Made by a program: the position numbers and the translations under genes. 64,000 nt of DNA from Neoechinorhynchus agilis (Eukaryota; Acanthocephala). The stretch is from NCBI GenBank assembly GCA_051530055.1, contig CM121341.1, forward strand, positions 9,300,001 to 9,364,000, in the 5' to 3' direction. The notes beneath the pieces are model-generated. The model was not told the DNA's origin and did not search any database. It was given only the letters and a program-made list of their open reading frames with translations. Positions within the stretch are counted from its first letter, which is position 1, and every line of letters begins with the position of its first letter. Positions 34,930 through 45,217 of the stretch are shown here, piece by piece.

Positions 34930-36900
34930 TCCCACCGGAGAGGAGGGATGGCGAATGGGTGACGAGGCTGAGATCATCGGCATAAAAGAAAAGTTTTGAC
35001 TGAGAGGAGAGGTTTGAGGTCGTTTAGGAAAAGACTAAAGAGAAGTGGTGATAGCACAGCACCTTGAGGTACGCCTTTGGTGAGCGATTGTCTGATAGAA
35101 TAGGTAGAATGGCAGTGATTGTATTGTTTGTGATCGTGAGGATAAGATTCGAGCCAACGGATCTGTCACGAATTAAGGTAAAAGACGGAGCAGGCCAGGA
35201 GAAGGAGTGAATCGTTCACGGAGTCGAAAGCTTTCGATAAATAAAGTTGATTGAGACGGTTGACGTGGGAGGGAATATTGTCGAGGTCAGGTAGGAGCTT
35301 GTCATAAACGCAGAGTGGGGCATCAGGTGCAGAAAAGTTGTGTCGGAAGCCAAATTTTAGATGTGATAGCTCTTCATTGCGAAGTGAAAATATGCGAGAT
35401 TTAAAACATTTTTTGATGATTTTTGAAGGAGCGGCGGATAGGATGGATATTGGACGGAATGATTCGGCTGAAATAGGATGTCCTTTGTTTAAAAGGGAAA
35501 ACTTTAGCAGTTATAAGGCATGAGGGATAGATGACATATAAAAAGCTGAAGTTTATAATGTGGGTAAGAGGGTCGATGAGTTCGTGAATAATGCAGCGAA
35601 GAGCTAGTTTGAGAATTCGGAATGAGAGGACGAATTTCCAGGCAATTTATTGAGATACCTTAGTACTTGATATGATGAAACTAAGGGGAGTATCGGCGAG
35701 TAGATAAGGGTTTCAGGTGTGGGCGTGAAAAATTGTGTGGTGAATGATGTGGAGCAGCGATTGTAAATTTAGCCAGGATAGAGGTTCTGAATACTGGAAT
35801 TTAGAACCTATTTTAGTTCAGTAGAAGATAAATTAAGGAAGCGATTCGGGTGGCGTAAACCAAGAGAGTCCTTGACGGCCCGCCACCATGTTGAATTGCC
35901 ACTTGAACGAGTTTTGGCGGAAAGGAAGTTTTTGCGGGCGATAAGTATTTTTTATTAGAGCGATTTGTAAATGGGGAAAGTCTGGGTGGTTATTGCAGTG
36001 GGCATCAGAAGATCGCTTTTGAAGAAGTTTATCCATGGTGGGTCGCGCTTGGAGATCCTAATGAATTGCTTGGGAATTGCAGAAGTTAGGGATTTTTTAT
36101 GAATGAGATTACGAAGGGCATGGCTAAGGAAGGGTCATTTGTGTTGTCAAAGTGAAATGTGCGAATAGTAGAATTTAACAATTATGTAAAATTGTGCATG
36201 TGATGATCACGTTTATCACAGACGGTTAAACAGGGAGATTTTATACGTTGAGGTGGGGTCAAGGGAGTAATAAGGGCAGAAGCGTGGTCAGAGGCCGTGG
36301 GGCGCTGAGTACATAGGCGATTGAGTGGGCGTCGATATTTGTGAACACTATGTCCAGGTGAGCGTCAAGACGAGTTGAGAAGTTAATAAGTTGAAACAAC
36401 TCGGAAAATGGTAGAAGAGGAAATAGAATGTTGGAGTCCCCTGCAATTAAGAAATGGTGCCAATTTGTGGAGTTTTGAGCTCCATCATAGAGTCAACTTG
36501 GAGAAAGGAGGACTCAGGACGAGAATCCGTAGGGCGATAGACGCTAGCAATGAGGAATTCTCTAAGGCCGTTTCACAGAGCAACTATGAAATGGACTGCG
36601 ATAAATTCTAAATCGGGGTTTTGTAGAGAGGGAAGGGAATTTTGGATTTCGGGAAATCGAGGGTGGAGGCGAGGGAGATTGGGGTTGCATTGTCCTTTGC
36701 GGGTGGTGGGTTAAGGGAGGAACCGTTACGGGATGCCGACAAATAACGGTTGATTATCCCAAAGAGAGAAGTCCGGAGGCGACTCGAAAATTTGATTTGG
36801 GATGAGTGAATGGTAATGATAGAAATGAGTTTAGGGTAGAGACTTTGCATAGATCAACTACGGTTGGATGTGCCGATTTATGGTGATTTTGATAGTTATT
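34930..36900 (-). mobile_element. CR1/Jockey-group LINE, endonuclease-RT part, broken
   Basis: Minus-strand pieces run from an endonuclease-like region (36850-36608) through an RT linker with the GLSWFTPPESLP segment (about 35850). The RT follows, with SLTKGVPQGAVLSPLLFSLF (about 35060-35100) and FYADDLSLV (about 34965-34995), where it meets the dispersed repeat. It is the same group as 28380-30960 and possibly the same family, but not contiguous with it. Many shifts and stops. Confidence 0.65.
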
Positions 36901-37029
36901 TACTTAATTCGGGAAAAAGAGAGTATTTAATGTGAAATGGCTAAGAGATTGACCTTTGTGGTTATTCGGGTGCCGGTAGAGTTGCACGTAATCATAGAAA
37001 CTAGGAAGTCGGGGGAGAAGTCTTGCATC

Positions 37030-37318
37030 GAGCGAGATACAAGACTTGAACAAGGCGTCAGAGGCAATGGAGGATCTTTCCATGTTCTCCAGAGTTCAGC
37101 TGGACAAGCTAGAAGACTGCCCGGGAATAGACAAGGCTCACATCACAATGTTTCGGAACGCGATGCGCCCGCGCGGGAGCACGGCATTTGAAGACTCGGC
37201 AAAGATGTCGGCTGAAGTGGCTATTCAGGACCTCTTCCACAATTCCAATTGGACACGGCTACTGGAGAAGGTTCCATATGACCAGCAGGCTGCGGCCACT
37301 CGCGCACTGTCTTGACGG
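37030..37318 (+). other. Unassigned open frame
   Basis: About 90 codons with a protein-like mix (IQDLNKASEAMEDLSMF, then WTRLLEKVPYDQQAAATRAL). It overlaps the end of a minus-strand LINE RT piece, so one of the two may be coincidence. No family recognised. Confidence 0.25.
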
Positions 37319-37799
37319 CGGACTTTGTGTTATTATATAATGCCATAACGGGTGTGACAATGATCGGCGGAACTCCATACTCCTTTAAGATACCGTCAAT
37401 CATCGTTCGATTTACCGAATCGAAAGCTCGACGGAAATCAACAAATACCAGCGTCACATCCGTTTGATGAATTCGTGCCTTCTCGAGGATCCTCCTCAAA
37501 GCAAATATGTGCTCCGTGGTGCCTCGACCTTTCCTGAAGCCGTTCTGTTCAATTCTTAGAAACGGTTCGAGGATTGGCTGAATTCGGCGTGTCAAAATGC
37601 TACTGAAAAGTTTTGCCGTGTTGGACATCAAGGATATATGTCTGTAGTCCTCCACCTTTGTCGAGCAGCATTTCTTGGGGATCATTGTTAAATGCGCCGT
37701 TTGCCAGATTTGAGGTACTGAGCCATCATTCATTAATCCATAAGATGGAAAAATTGCACACTCAACAAGCATTAAAGTTCCGCTTGGACGACAAAGCAA
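37221..37799 (-). mobile_element. LINE reverse transcriptase fragment
   Basis: Continuous 192-codon minus-strand frame. It has the RT fingers (MIPKKCCSTKVEDYRHISL, then NTAKLFSSIL), NGFRKGRGTTEHIFALR, and the A box FVDFRRAFDSVNR with its catalytic Asp. It ends before the YxDD box. The best fit is RTE-like or a related craniate/invertebrate LINE. It is truncated at both ends. Confidence 0.8.
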
Positions 37800-38740
37800 T
37801 CAAAAACGTTTGGACTTCCTGAACTATATCCGACCTAATCTTTTATTGTAGAAGTCGACCGCCCGACCAACGTCTGAATTTCCTAACTGTATTTCTCAAC
37901 GCCCAAAAGAAGCTACCCTAATTCTAAATCATGATAATCTACGGGCCGCTTCTTAGATGCAAAAATAGTTGGACCTGTAACACAATAATCCACGCAATAT
38001 CTCCATCTGATCTAAATATCCCCCCTTGTTCCCTTTTACGAATATATCTTCTTTTTCATTCACTACTGAGAACAACGAAAAAAGGTTAATTTTACAAAAC
38101 TATAAAAACGACCAATATTCAAAAGAAACCGTAAATATTACTAAAATTCGGTTGCAAGTTCAAATCATGGAAACGGTACCAGTCACGCAGCAATTAAGCC
38201 AAGAACCACGTTGGCACCAAAACATATATTACAGACGACGCTGCTTTAAGGAATAACGCTCAAATTACAGACTCGCCAAATCAACTCGATTTACTTATCG
38301 TGCACGTCTTTAAAATTCAATTTAGAAGACAACGCTAATTTTGACTTTCTGAAATCCGGCCACCTCCTCAAGACGCTATAGAACTTCCAGATAATTTTCC
38401 TGGATAATCTCTATCTACTTTTCAGATGAAGAACAAAGTCTGAATGCAACTGATTTGCCTGAAGCTACCAAAATATCCACTGTACGATTAACGCATTCGC
38501 ACTGGTACTCGGTTAAAAAAGGACAACCATATCAAGGGACTATGTTAAGACTACGCAAAATTCTTGAAAGTACTATTTTTTGATTCCTGAAGCAGAGGAT
38601 CAGTTATAAGGATCACGAACGCCCTCAAATAAGAAATTTTATGCATTTAAGCACGTCGCCACGCAGAGTCAAGCTGAGTCCGGTCGCTAAGGAGCGCTCA
38701 CATTAAAATCGCAACACTTCGATCTCAAATAAAGAGAAAC
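37800..38740. other. No convincing feature
   Basis: AT-rich. A 76-codon frame at 38026-38256 has no recognisable domain and is probably chance. Confidence 0.3.
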
Positions 38741-38748
38741 TTCGCAAG

Positions 38749-40012
38749 GATGTATGGGAGAACTTAGTGGAGCGGGAAATTGGGGACATGAACGCGGCAT
38801 TGACGGGTACGAGTTGGGGGGGCGGAGATTATTGATTCTCTGAAAGGGATTGCCGAATAGGACGTTAGATGCTTGGCGCCGTCGGTGGCAGCAAAGTTCT
38901 GAAAAATACTGGCTCGCAATATGTCAACCTGCACTTCTGCCTAATAGGGACCGTTTTCAACAAAGGTAAGGCGGTTGATCCCAATTATGCACCAATTACA
39001 CTATATGGCAAATCGTTAGTTATGGATTTTGTACGTTCGTCACAATTCAAATTATAAAACTAGAACGGGAATATTATAAGAAGCAAATGAGCTCAAGCCG
39101 TACAGTTGAGGTGTTTTCATCCAATCGACTGGACATTCGTCGCGGTGGCGATCAACGTTCTTTACCCAGAGACGTCCATCTCATATTGATTAAAAAGAGA
39201 ACGACATTGTTGCTTTACAATAAAGACGAATATCGAAGTGCAGTTGTTAAAGTTGGTATATCAAAGTGATGATTGTGCTTTAAATGCAGTCTTCATTCCA
39301 ATTAAAGTTTGATGGGAGTTATAGCCTAATTGCCTCGCTGCACCGCAATGCTTATTTTTTGCGCCAAGAACGACGTCGAATTTGGCCCTCCAGTCGCCGC
39401 GTTGATTCGTTTCCCCAACAACAAATCCTTCTTCTTAACCATCGTCCATCATTGCGAGACCGAGTCAGAAACGGGGTGCCTCTACTTCTAACAGAAACGA
39501 CTACAAAATTGCTAAGATGACCATCAGGAAAGACGACCTCAACCTCTTTACGGAAGAAGAACTCAGTGTGGCATTGACTAGCCTTCAGGGTACCAGTATG
39601 AGACAGCTGGCAGGAATGGCTCCGGAGGTAGATGAAAGCCATCGGCGGAGGGAAGGCTATTAAGAACCATGCGGGGCGGTATAGATCGATTCAATTTGGG
39701 ATAAGATCTACCGTATTCAACAAGGGATTGGCGCAGGAGACCAATTTTACGGCGGTGACATTGCTGGGTCATGTTCTAGTCAGGCTTAGGGTATCTACAG
39801 AGATATCTGATGCCTTTGCGGCGAAAAGCCTGCAACAGAGGCGGACTCGCAGGATCTCAAAATCAAGAAACGCAGATTTATTTGTCCTTAATGGACGTTT
39901 GATCAAACTTAAAGACCAAAATTTACTACAACTTTCCTATGGCACGAACGCAAGAAAAACGTTCATCTATAACATTCCATACAACCGATTAATCTCAAAA
40001 GAAACTAATTAA
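38749..40012 (+). other. Two related coding remnants of unknown family
   Basis: Unit A (about 38749-39269) and unit B (about 39330-40012) encode recognisably related chains. The shared core reads GTVFNKGKAVDPNYAPITL in A and STVFNKGLAQETNFTAVTL in B, each followed by a basic segment (SSSRTVEVF in A, SKSRNADLF in B). Before the core, B has EEELSVALTSLQGTS and A has EREIGDMNAALTGTS. Both are interrupted, by decay or by unrecognised introns. I do not know the family; host gene family, endogenous viral or transposon origin are all open. Confidence 0.45.
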
Positions 40013-40019
40013 CTTCACT

Positions 40020-41340
40020 GCAATACAATTGAAAAAACGACGTTTTGAAATAATTTCGAGAAATATTACTTACAATCAGACATTTTTAACCGGTTAGAAG
40101 GTTCTACCATCGGCTCCCAAATCGCTCGATTCATCGGAGAACAAAAAGGAACGATGGGAGGAACACAAATGCAACGATAGAAAGCGGGCAACGATTTGGA
40201 AAGTACGAAAAAACAGAAGAATTCACGGTCTCTGTAATGATTTGGCGCACGCTCAAATTTTTGTCGTCATTTTTTTATCAAAAAAATTAATTTGTGAAAA
40301 GTTGCCGTCTAGTCTTTATCATTAACATCATTCTGAATTAACAACGATTTTATTCGTTTTCTTAAAAATTACGTAAAAAACTGTTTAAATGTTCAACATT
40401 GAACCGACGGATATTTGCAGGTTTTCTCCGCTTAGATCGCTTATCTCAGTTCATAAATTGGAGCGTAATCGGAAATAAACAATAAAGTTTTATCCCGATC
40501 ACATCTATCGATTGAGGCGTTTCAGCGGAGATTGGCAAACCGCCATCCAATGTTTTGTAAAGGTTCACTTACCCTCGGAGAGAAATTGCTCTCACTCTCC
40601 TAAGCTCGAATACAAAACCTCATCTCCTGGAAAAGGATGTCCAACCCGAATAACTTCGTGTCCAGTCAACATTTCAAAACTTAAATCGGAAATGGCCACC
40701 GGTCATACCTAAACAATCATTATCAAACGGTTACCCGATGGCTTGTTCAAACAAAAATGACGACCTAAAAAAGAATCAATCATCTCATCTTTGGAACAGC
40801 GAGGTTCTATTTAACAACCCAAAAATGACTCTCACCCTTTCACGACTTTTTAAATTTCAAACTCCCCAAGATCTTTGCAATCTGGAAGGACTTTATAGAG
40901 GAAAAAGACTGGAGTTTGAATCACTCTTCTACTGTAAAATCAAGTTTCTTCTAAACTCTCGGATAAGTTCGAGATCATTTATGTTCCCAACAGTCCTGTG
41001 CGTTTAACTGTTTTGAGGGGCTCATTGGTTTTTGGTGTGGTTTCCATGGATGAGATTTTTTAACAACTTTGTTACTTTCATTCGTCTCCGGACGCTTCTT
41101 CATTCCTTCCTTTGATTACTTAATTCCCAGTGACGGACTGGTATAATGACAAAAAAGAAAATCTTCATTCTCGATCTTTCGCAGTCTTGAATCTATCAAA
41201 AGGAGTTTGGAGATGTGAAGTGAATGTTAAAGTACCGACATTGAAGTGTGTTAGTAAGTTTGACTAATTTACGTTAATTTATAGAGACATTGAACCGAAA
41301 GAACCTTAAAGTGAAACTGCCTTTATTGCATTGTTTCGAG
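40020..41340. other. Intergenic, no convincing gene
   Basis: Short frames at 40512-40712 and 40738-41007 show no domain or signal. The last 100 bases before 41356 include a T-rich tract with AG (tttatag at about 41285) that could be the outron acceptor of the proteasome gene. Confidence 0.35.
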
Positions 41341-41355
41341 TGAGAGAAAAGAAAA

Positions 41356-42958
41356 ATGTTTGCTTCTCGTTCGGAATACGACCGTGGCGTTAATACATTC
41401 TCTCCTGAAGGTCGTCTTTTTCAAGTTGAATACGCGATCGAAGCAATTAAATTTGGGTCGACTGCGATTGCGATTAGAACTGATGAAGGAGTTGTACTGA
41501 GCACTGAGAAACGAATTCAATCAAGGCTCATTGAACCTGGAAGTGTTGAGAAGATTGCCGAAATCGATCATCATTGTGCTTGTGCTTTATCTGGACTCAT
41601 TGCTGATGGGAAAACGCTGGTGGATCGGGCAAGAGTGGAAGCACAAAATCACTGGTTTAAAAAAAGGCGGTAATGTTGATCTCAAGTCATAAAGGCCACA
41701 ACCTTTTTTTAATTTTTTTAAATACACACATTTTTGAAATTTTTTAACGTTTTTAATTATGTTGAAAAGATAATTCATTGTTATTTGTCGATAGGAGAGA
41801 TAAATGAAATTAAGATTTTATTGGATATTTCGATCCACTATCTCGGATCTTCTTCAGCGATCGTTTGCAAGTTTGATCCAACTTCGTAAACACTTGCAAA
41901 CAATCGCTAAAGAAGATCCGAAATAGTGGATCGAAATATCCAATTAAATCTTAATTTCATTTATCTCTCCTGTTTTTAATTATTTTTTCCGCAGTTTATA
42001 TCATAAAGAAAATCGAAAATGATTAAATTGTTTATGACGGTGAAAAATTTAAAGGAAATTTATTAAATTCGATATTTCGGAAGCACACAATCTTTACGCA
42101 TTTCTAGAAAATTGTTTCTAAAGTTGTTTTTCGATGTGAGATTTTTTATAAATCCGAAAACAGATAATAGCGGATTTAATAAAATTCCTTGAAATTAAAT
42201 CAGCCATAAAACAAACATGAATTTCAAAAAAAAATTATTAGTATATTTTTAGACCAAAAGGTTTTATTCTTTTTATTAAAGAAAGATTTGTAAACCACAC
42301 AATTTTGAGATTTTTTAACGTTTTTTTATTATTTGTTCCGCAGTTTAATTTCTATGAAATGTTCTATTTTATATCATAAAGAATAAATTATCAGTATTAT
42401 TTTAGACAAAAAATGTTTTATTATTTTTAATGAAGAAACATCGCAGATTAACTTTGAATGCGTGATTGATTTATCAATTTTGTACGGATTTGAACATTTT
42501 TTCGTCATTGTTATCAACATGACCTCCTCGGTACCTACAACGAAAGGATGTCGATTGAATCGATAACTCAAGCCGTTTCCAATCTTGCATTAGCTTTCAG
42601 TTCAGCAGCTCGTTCAACAAGTGGAAAAGTGGCCATGTCTCGCCCATTTGGAGTTGCCATTCTTTTCGCTGGATATGATGAAACCGGAGCACATCTTTTC
42701 CAATTGGACCCCAGTGGAACATTTATTGAGTATAAAGCAAAAGCAATTGGTTCTGGCCATGAAGGTGCCGACGATCATTTAAAACAAAGCTATAAAGACG
42801 ACTTTAGTCTTCACGACGCAACGAAGCATTCGCTAGATATTCTTAAGCAGGTTATGGAGGATAAAATGACTAGCGATAATGTCGAAGTTGCCCATGTTAC
42901 CAAAGATGGGTTTAAAGTTCTAAGCAAGAACGAAGTAGAGCAAGTTATGGCAGAGTAG
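41356..42958 (+). CDS. PSMA5: 20S proteasome subunit alpha-5
   Basis: Two exons, 41356-41669 and 42547-42958, joined in phase to give 241 residues, the same length as the human protein. The N-terminus [22 protein letters not shown] is the alpha-subunit signature. RVEAQNHWF then [14 protein letters not shown] and [16 protein letters not shown] follow the alpha-5 pattern. It is a structural, non-catalytic ring subunit of the 20S core in nucleus and cytosol. The 877-bp intron (donor gcg|gtaatg, acceptor gaaag|gatg) is large for this locus and holds a fold-back MITE. The junction residues KKRR replace the usual TYNET, so the exact splice point should be treated as inferred. Same strand as PIH1D1, 300 bp downstream. 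Confidence 0.93.
41757..41972. mobile_element. Fold-back MITE, family 2, in PSMA5 intron
   Basis: Long palindrome. aggagagataaatgaaatta … ggatcttcttcagcgatcgt is repeated inverted after a ~45-base centre, ending ttcatttatctctcct. The left flank tgttgaaaagataattcatt is shared, inverted, with the right flank of the 52745-52935 copy. Non-coding. Confidence 0.85.
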
Positions 42959-43234
42959 ACATCATTTCTATTGAAAAAACAAGAAGCTAAATGATCCCTT
43001 TGGAAGCTTTAATGTGTCTTCTAAAAGTGAAATAATGAACTATTTTTGAAGAAGAATCACACAACTCAAATTCACATTTTTTAGTTGATAATTTTGTACA
43101 AGTCTGAATAATTTTAGAAACCTTGAATTAAGCACTTTTTCTAAAAAAGAGGGATAAAATTATCGATGCATTCATAACTCCAGCCAAATACATTTTTGTG
43201 CTGATGAACGTTGCCTATTATCGCCTAAGCATAA

Positions 43235-43258
43235 TTTAGCTCTTTTTTAGACTGTGAA
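43235..43258 (+). promoter_or_regulatory. Trans-splice-type acceptor before PIH1D1
   Basis: ctcttttttag lies 8 bases before the ATG, a strong pyrimidine tract plus AG with no coding exon upstream in frame. This fits spliced-leader addition, perhaps within a two-gene operon with PSMA5. Confidence 0.45.
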
Positions 43259-44059
43259 ATGGAGAAATTGGACATTTTAGGAAATCGAACACAAAATACA
43301 AAGGACCGACTTGAAAATCTCCTGGAAGAGAATCAAAGACGAGAGACTGGACGTCCATGTTACTGCATCAAGGTAAAAGACTCAAATGGCGTGAAAACTT
43401 TTATAAACGTTTGTTCGTCGCCATTTGTTCCTCCGAGCCATGACTTGGATGCATTTCAATTGGATGATTTAAATAATATCCAAACTCAAATTCATGTTTC
43501 CATGGCATTTGGAGAGTCACACACCGAGTTAGACATTCACTCGGAACCCTGCGATGTTTATGATGTGATTGTGAATACCGATTATGGACAACGGGCCAAG
43601 GATAACTTGGAATTTCAACGCTTTTTAAATCATTTGATAGTAAAAGGATTATCGGAAAAGTGTGGCAAGGAATTCGGTGATTATACGGTACTTAAGAATA
43701 GAAAGAAATTGGGCGAAATTAGGGAGCAGATCATCCGTACAAAACCGAGATCTCTCAAATTGGTCAAGGAAGCAAAAGAAGAGAAGGAATTGGTAAAAGT
43801 AAAAGTTTTAAAGACGACACGGTCCTTGGAATTACACCCTAAAAATGTCATTGTTCAGTTTAGTGTTGATAAAAGTATCAGATATGATTCATGCCAAATC
43901 TGGCGATATGATCGGTCAATCAAATTCGAGTTATTCTTCAGAGAAAAACTTGTTTTCGAAATCCAAACCAATTTGCCATTTGTCGTCGGAGAATGCACAA
44001 TTGAAAACGTTGATTTTGATAATCGAACGGTTAACATCAGCGCCCAAGTAACGTGGTAG
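43259..44059 (+). CDS. PIH1D1: PIH1 domain-containing protein 1
   Basis: Intronless, 266 residues. The N-terminal PIH1 domain (about residues 28-160) has RPCYCIKVKDSNGVKTFINVC and the family core FGESHTELDIHSEPCDVYDVIVN. The C-terminal half (about 185-266) is beta-rich, like the CS-type domain of these proteins. PIH1D1 is the adaptor of the R2TP complex (RUVBL1/2, RPAP3/Tah1), which works with HSP90 to assemble snoRNPs, PIKKs and RNA polymerases. Its PIH1 domain binds phosphorylated DSD-type acidic motifs. PIH1D2/kintoun-type relatives are less similar in the SSPFVPP region. It lies 300 bp behind PSMA5, same strand. Confidence 0.85.
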   Translation: MEKLDILGNRTQNTKDRLENLLEENQRRETGRPCYCIKVKDSNGVKTFINVCSSPFVPPSHDLDAFQLDDLNNIQTQIHVSMAFGESHTELDIHSEPCDVYDVIVNTDYGQRAKDNLEFQRFLNHLIVKGLSEKCGKEFGDYTVLKNRKKLGEIREQIIRTKPRSLKLVKEAKEEKELVKVKVLKTTRSLELHPKNVIVQFSVDKSIRYDSCQIWRYDRSIKFELFFREKLVFEIQTNLPFVVGECTIENVDFDNRTVNISAQVTW

Positions 44060-44294
44060 TATATTTGTTCCATGATAAATTATCGATTATATTCGTCCGT
44101 GGTAGTGCATATTTATGTATTTATTAGAGGCATAATGGATATTCTAACTGATAAATGAACTTCGAAAAAACGACGGATGCTTGCACAGTGACAATAACAA
44201 GTTTTATTGATTTTTTGTTGAAGAAATTAGAGCCATGTACCTTTGGGTCCTCCTAAACCCACCGATATTCCGGTTTCTTGTATATCCGTCCGGG

Positions 44295-45016
44295 TGGGAA
44301 TATCAGGTCTTGTTATGTCCGCTCTGGTGGACGAATTAATGGTTATTGTTTACAAGAAAGCTTGTGAGTTTGGTCTTTCCTCAGGCTAATTTCAAGTTAT
44401 GATATCCAAGAAGATTGGGCAGCAGGGAAAAAGGAGCGGAGGTATAGGCAGGTGTGAGGATTTATACAAAATAGGATCAAGGCAATCATGAGAGAGGGGG
44501 AAATCAACTGTACAAATTTTAGAAGCTCTTCTTCTTGAAACATTTCAAGATGACGGATTTGAGTTTTGGATAAGTTGCAGAATACGGGATAACCATAGGC
44601 GAGTCAGTGGCCAAGATTGCAAATCTCTTCTGCGAATTCGAGTGTTCCTGGGGACTCAAAGGTACATGACAACTTCTTCTTTGTTCGGAAATTCGTTCCG
44701 GTGGAAATGTCCTGTTGGGGGATGAAGGGGCATTGCAATTTTTCCTTAAGCTAAAATGTCTTATTTTTCCTTTGAAATGAAGGCGAAAGACGTTTAGTAA
44801 AACACTCTGGTTTATAATGCAAGCAATGAGCCAAATAATTTCTTTATTATCTAATTCGGAAGGATGAATACAATTAACGTGTTCGTGGACGAATGCACAA
44901 CCGCGTTTCGAACGCAACCTAACAATCTCTTCTGCGAATTTGAGTGTTCTTGAGGACTTAAAGGTACATGACAACCTCTTTACGCTTTTTGTTCGATGCT
45001 TCTTAAATGAGCCCAA
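44295..45016 (-). mobile_element. LINE/Penelope 3'-end fragment with internal duplication
   Basis: 44295-44630 is the inverted partner of 34605-34925. A minus-strand frame of 165 codons (45016-44519) ends TYPKLKSVILKCFKKK, like the basic end of a retroelement polyprotein. Inside it a ~75-bp segment (aatctcttctgcgaatt…ggtacatgacaac) appears twice, at about 44625-44700 and 44924-45000. No gene function. Confidence 0.5.
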
Positions 45017-45217
45017 AATTCCCCACGCTGAATATTATTAGTTTTTACCGATCAGAACAAGTGACAGTTTACAAAAATAATACGGTGAGCTGAAGAACAA
45101 CATTAATTTAGCGCACACGCCAACGTGTGTTGATTAATAATCGATTGAAATTGAAGATTCTACCTTCTCGATTCGATCGGCCATCTTAATATAGTGTGTG
45201 ATTTAAGAATTAAGGTG

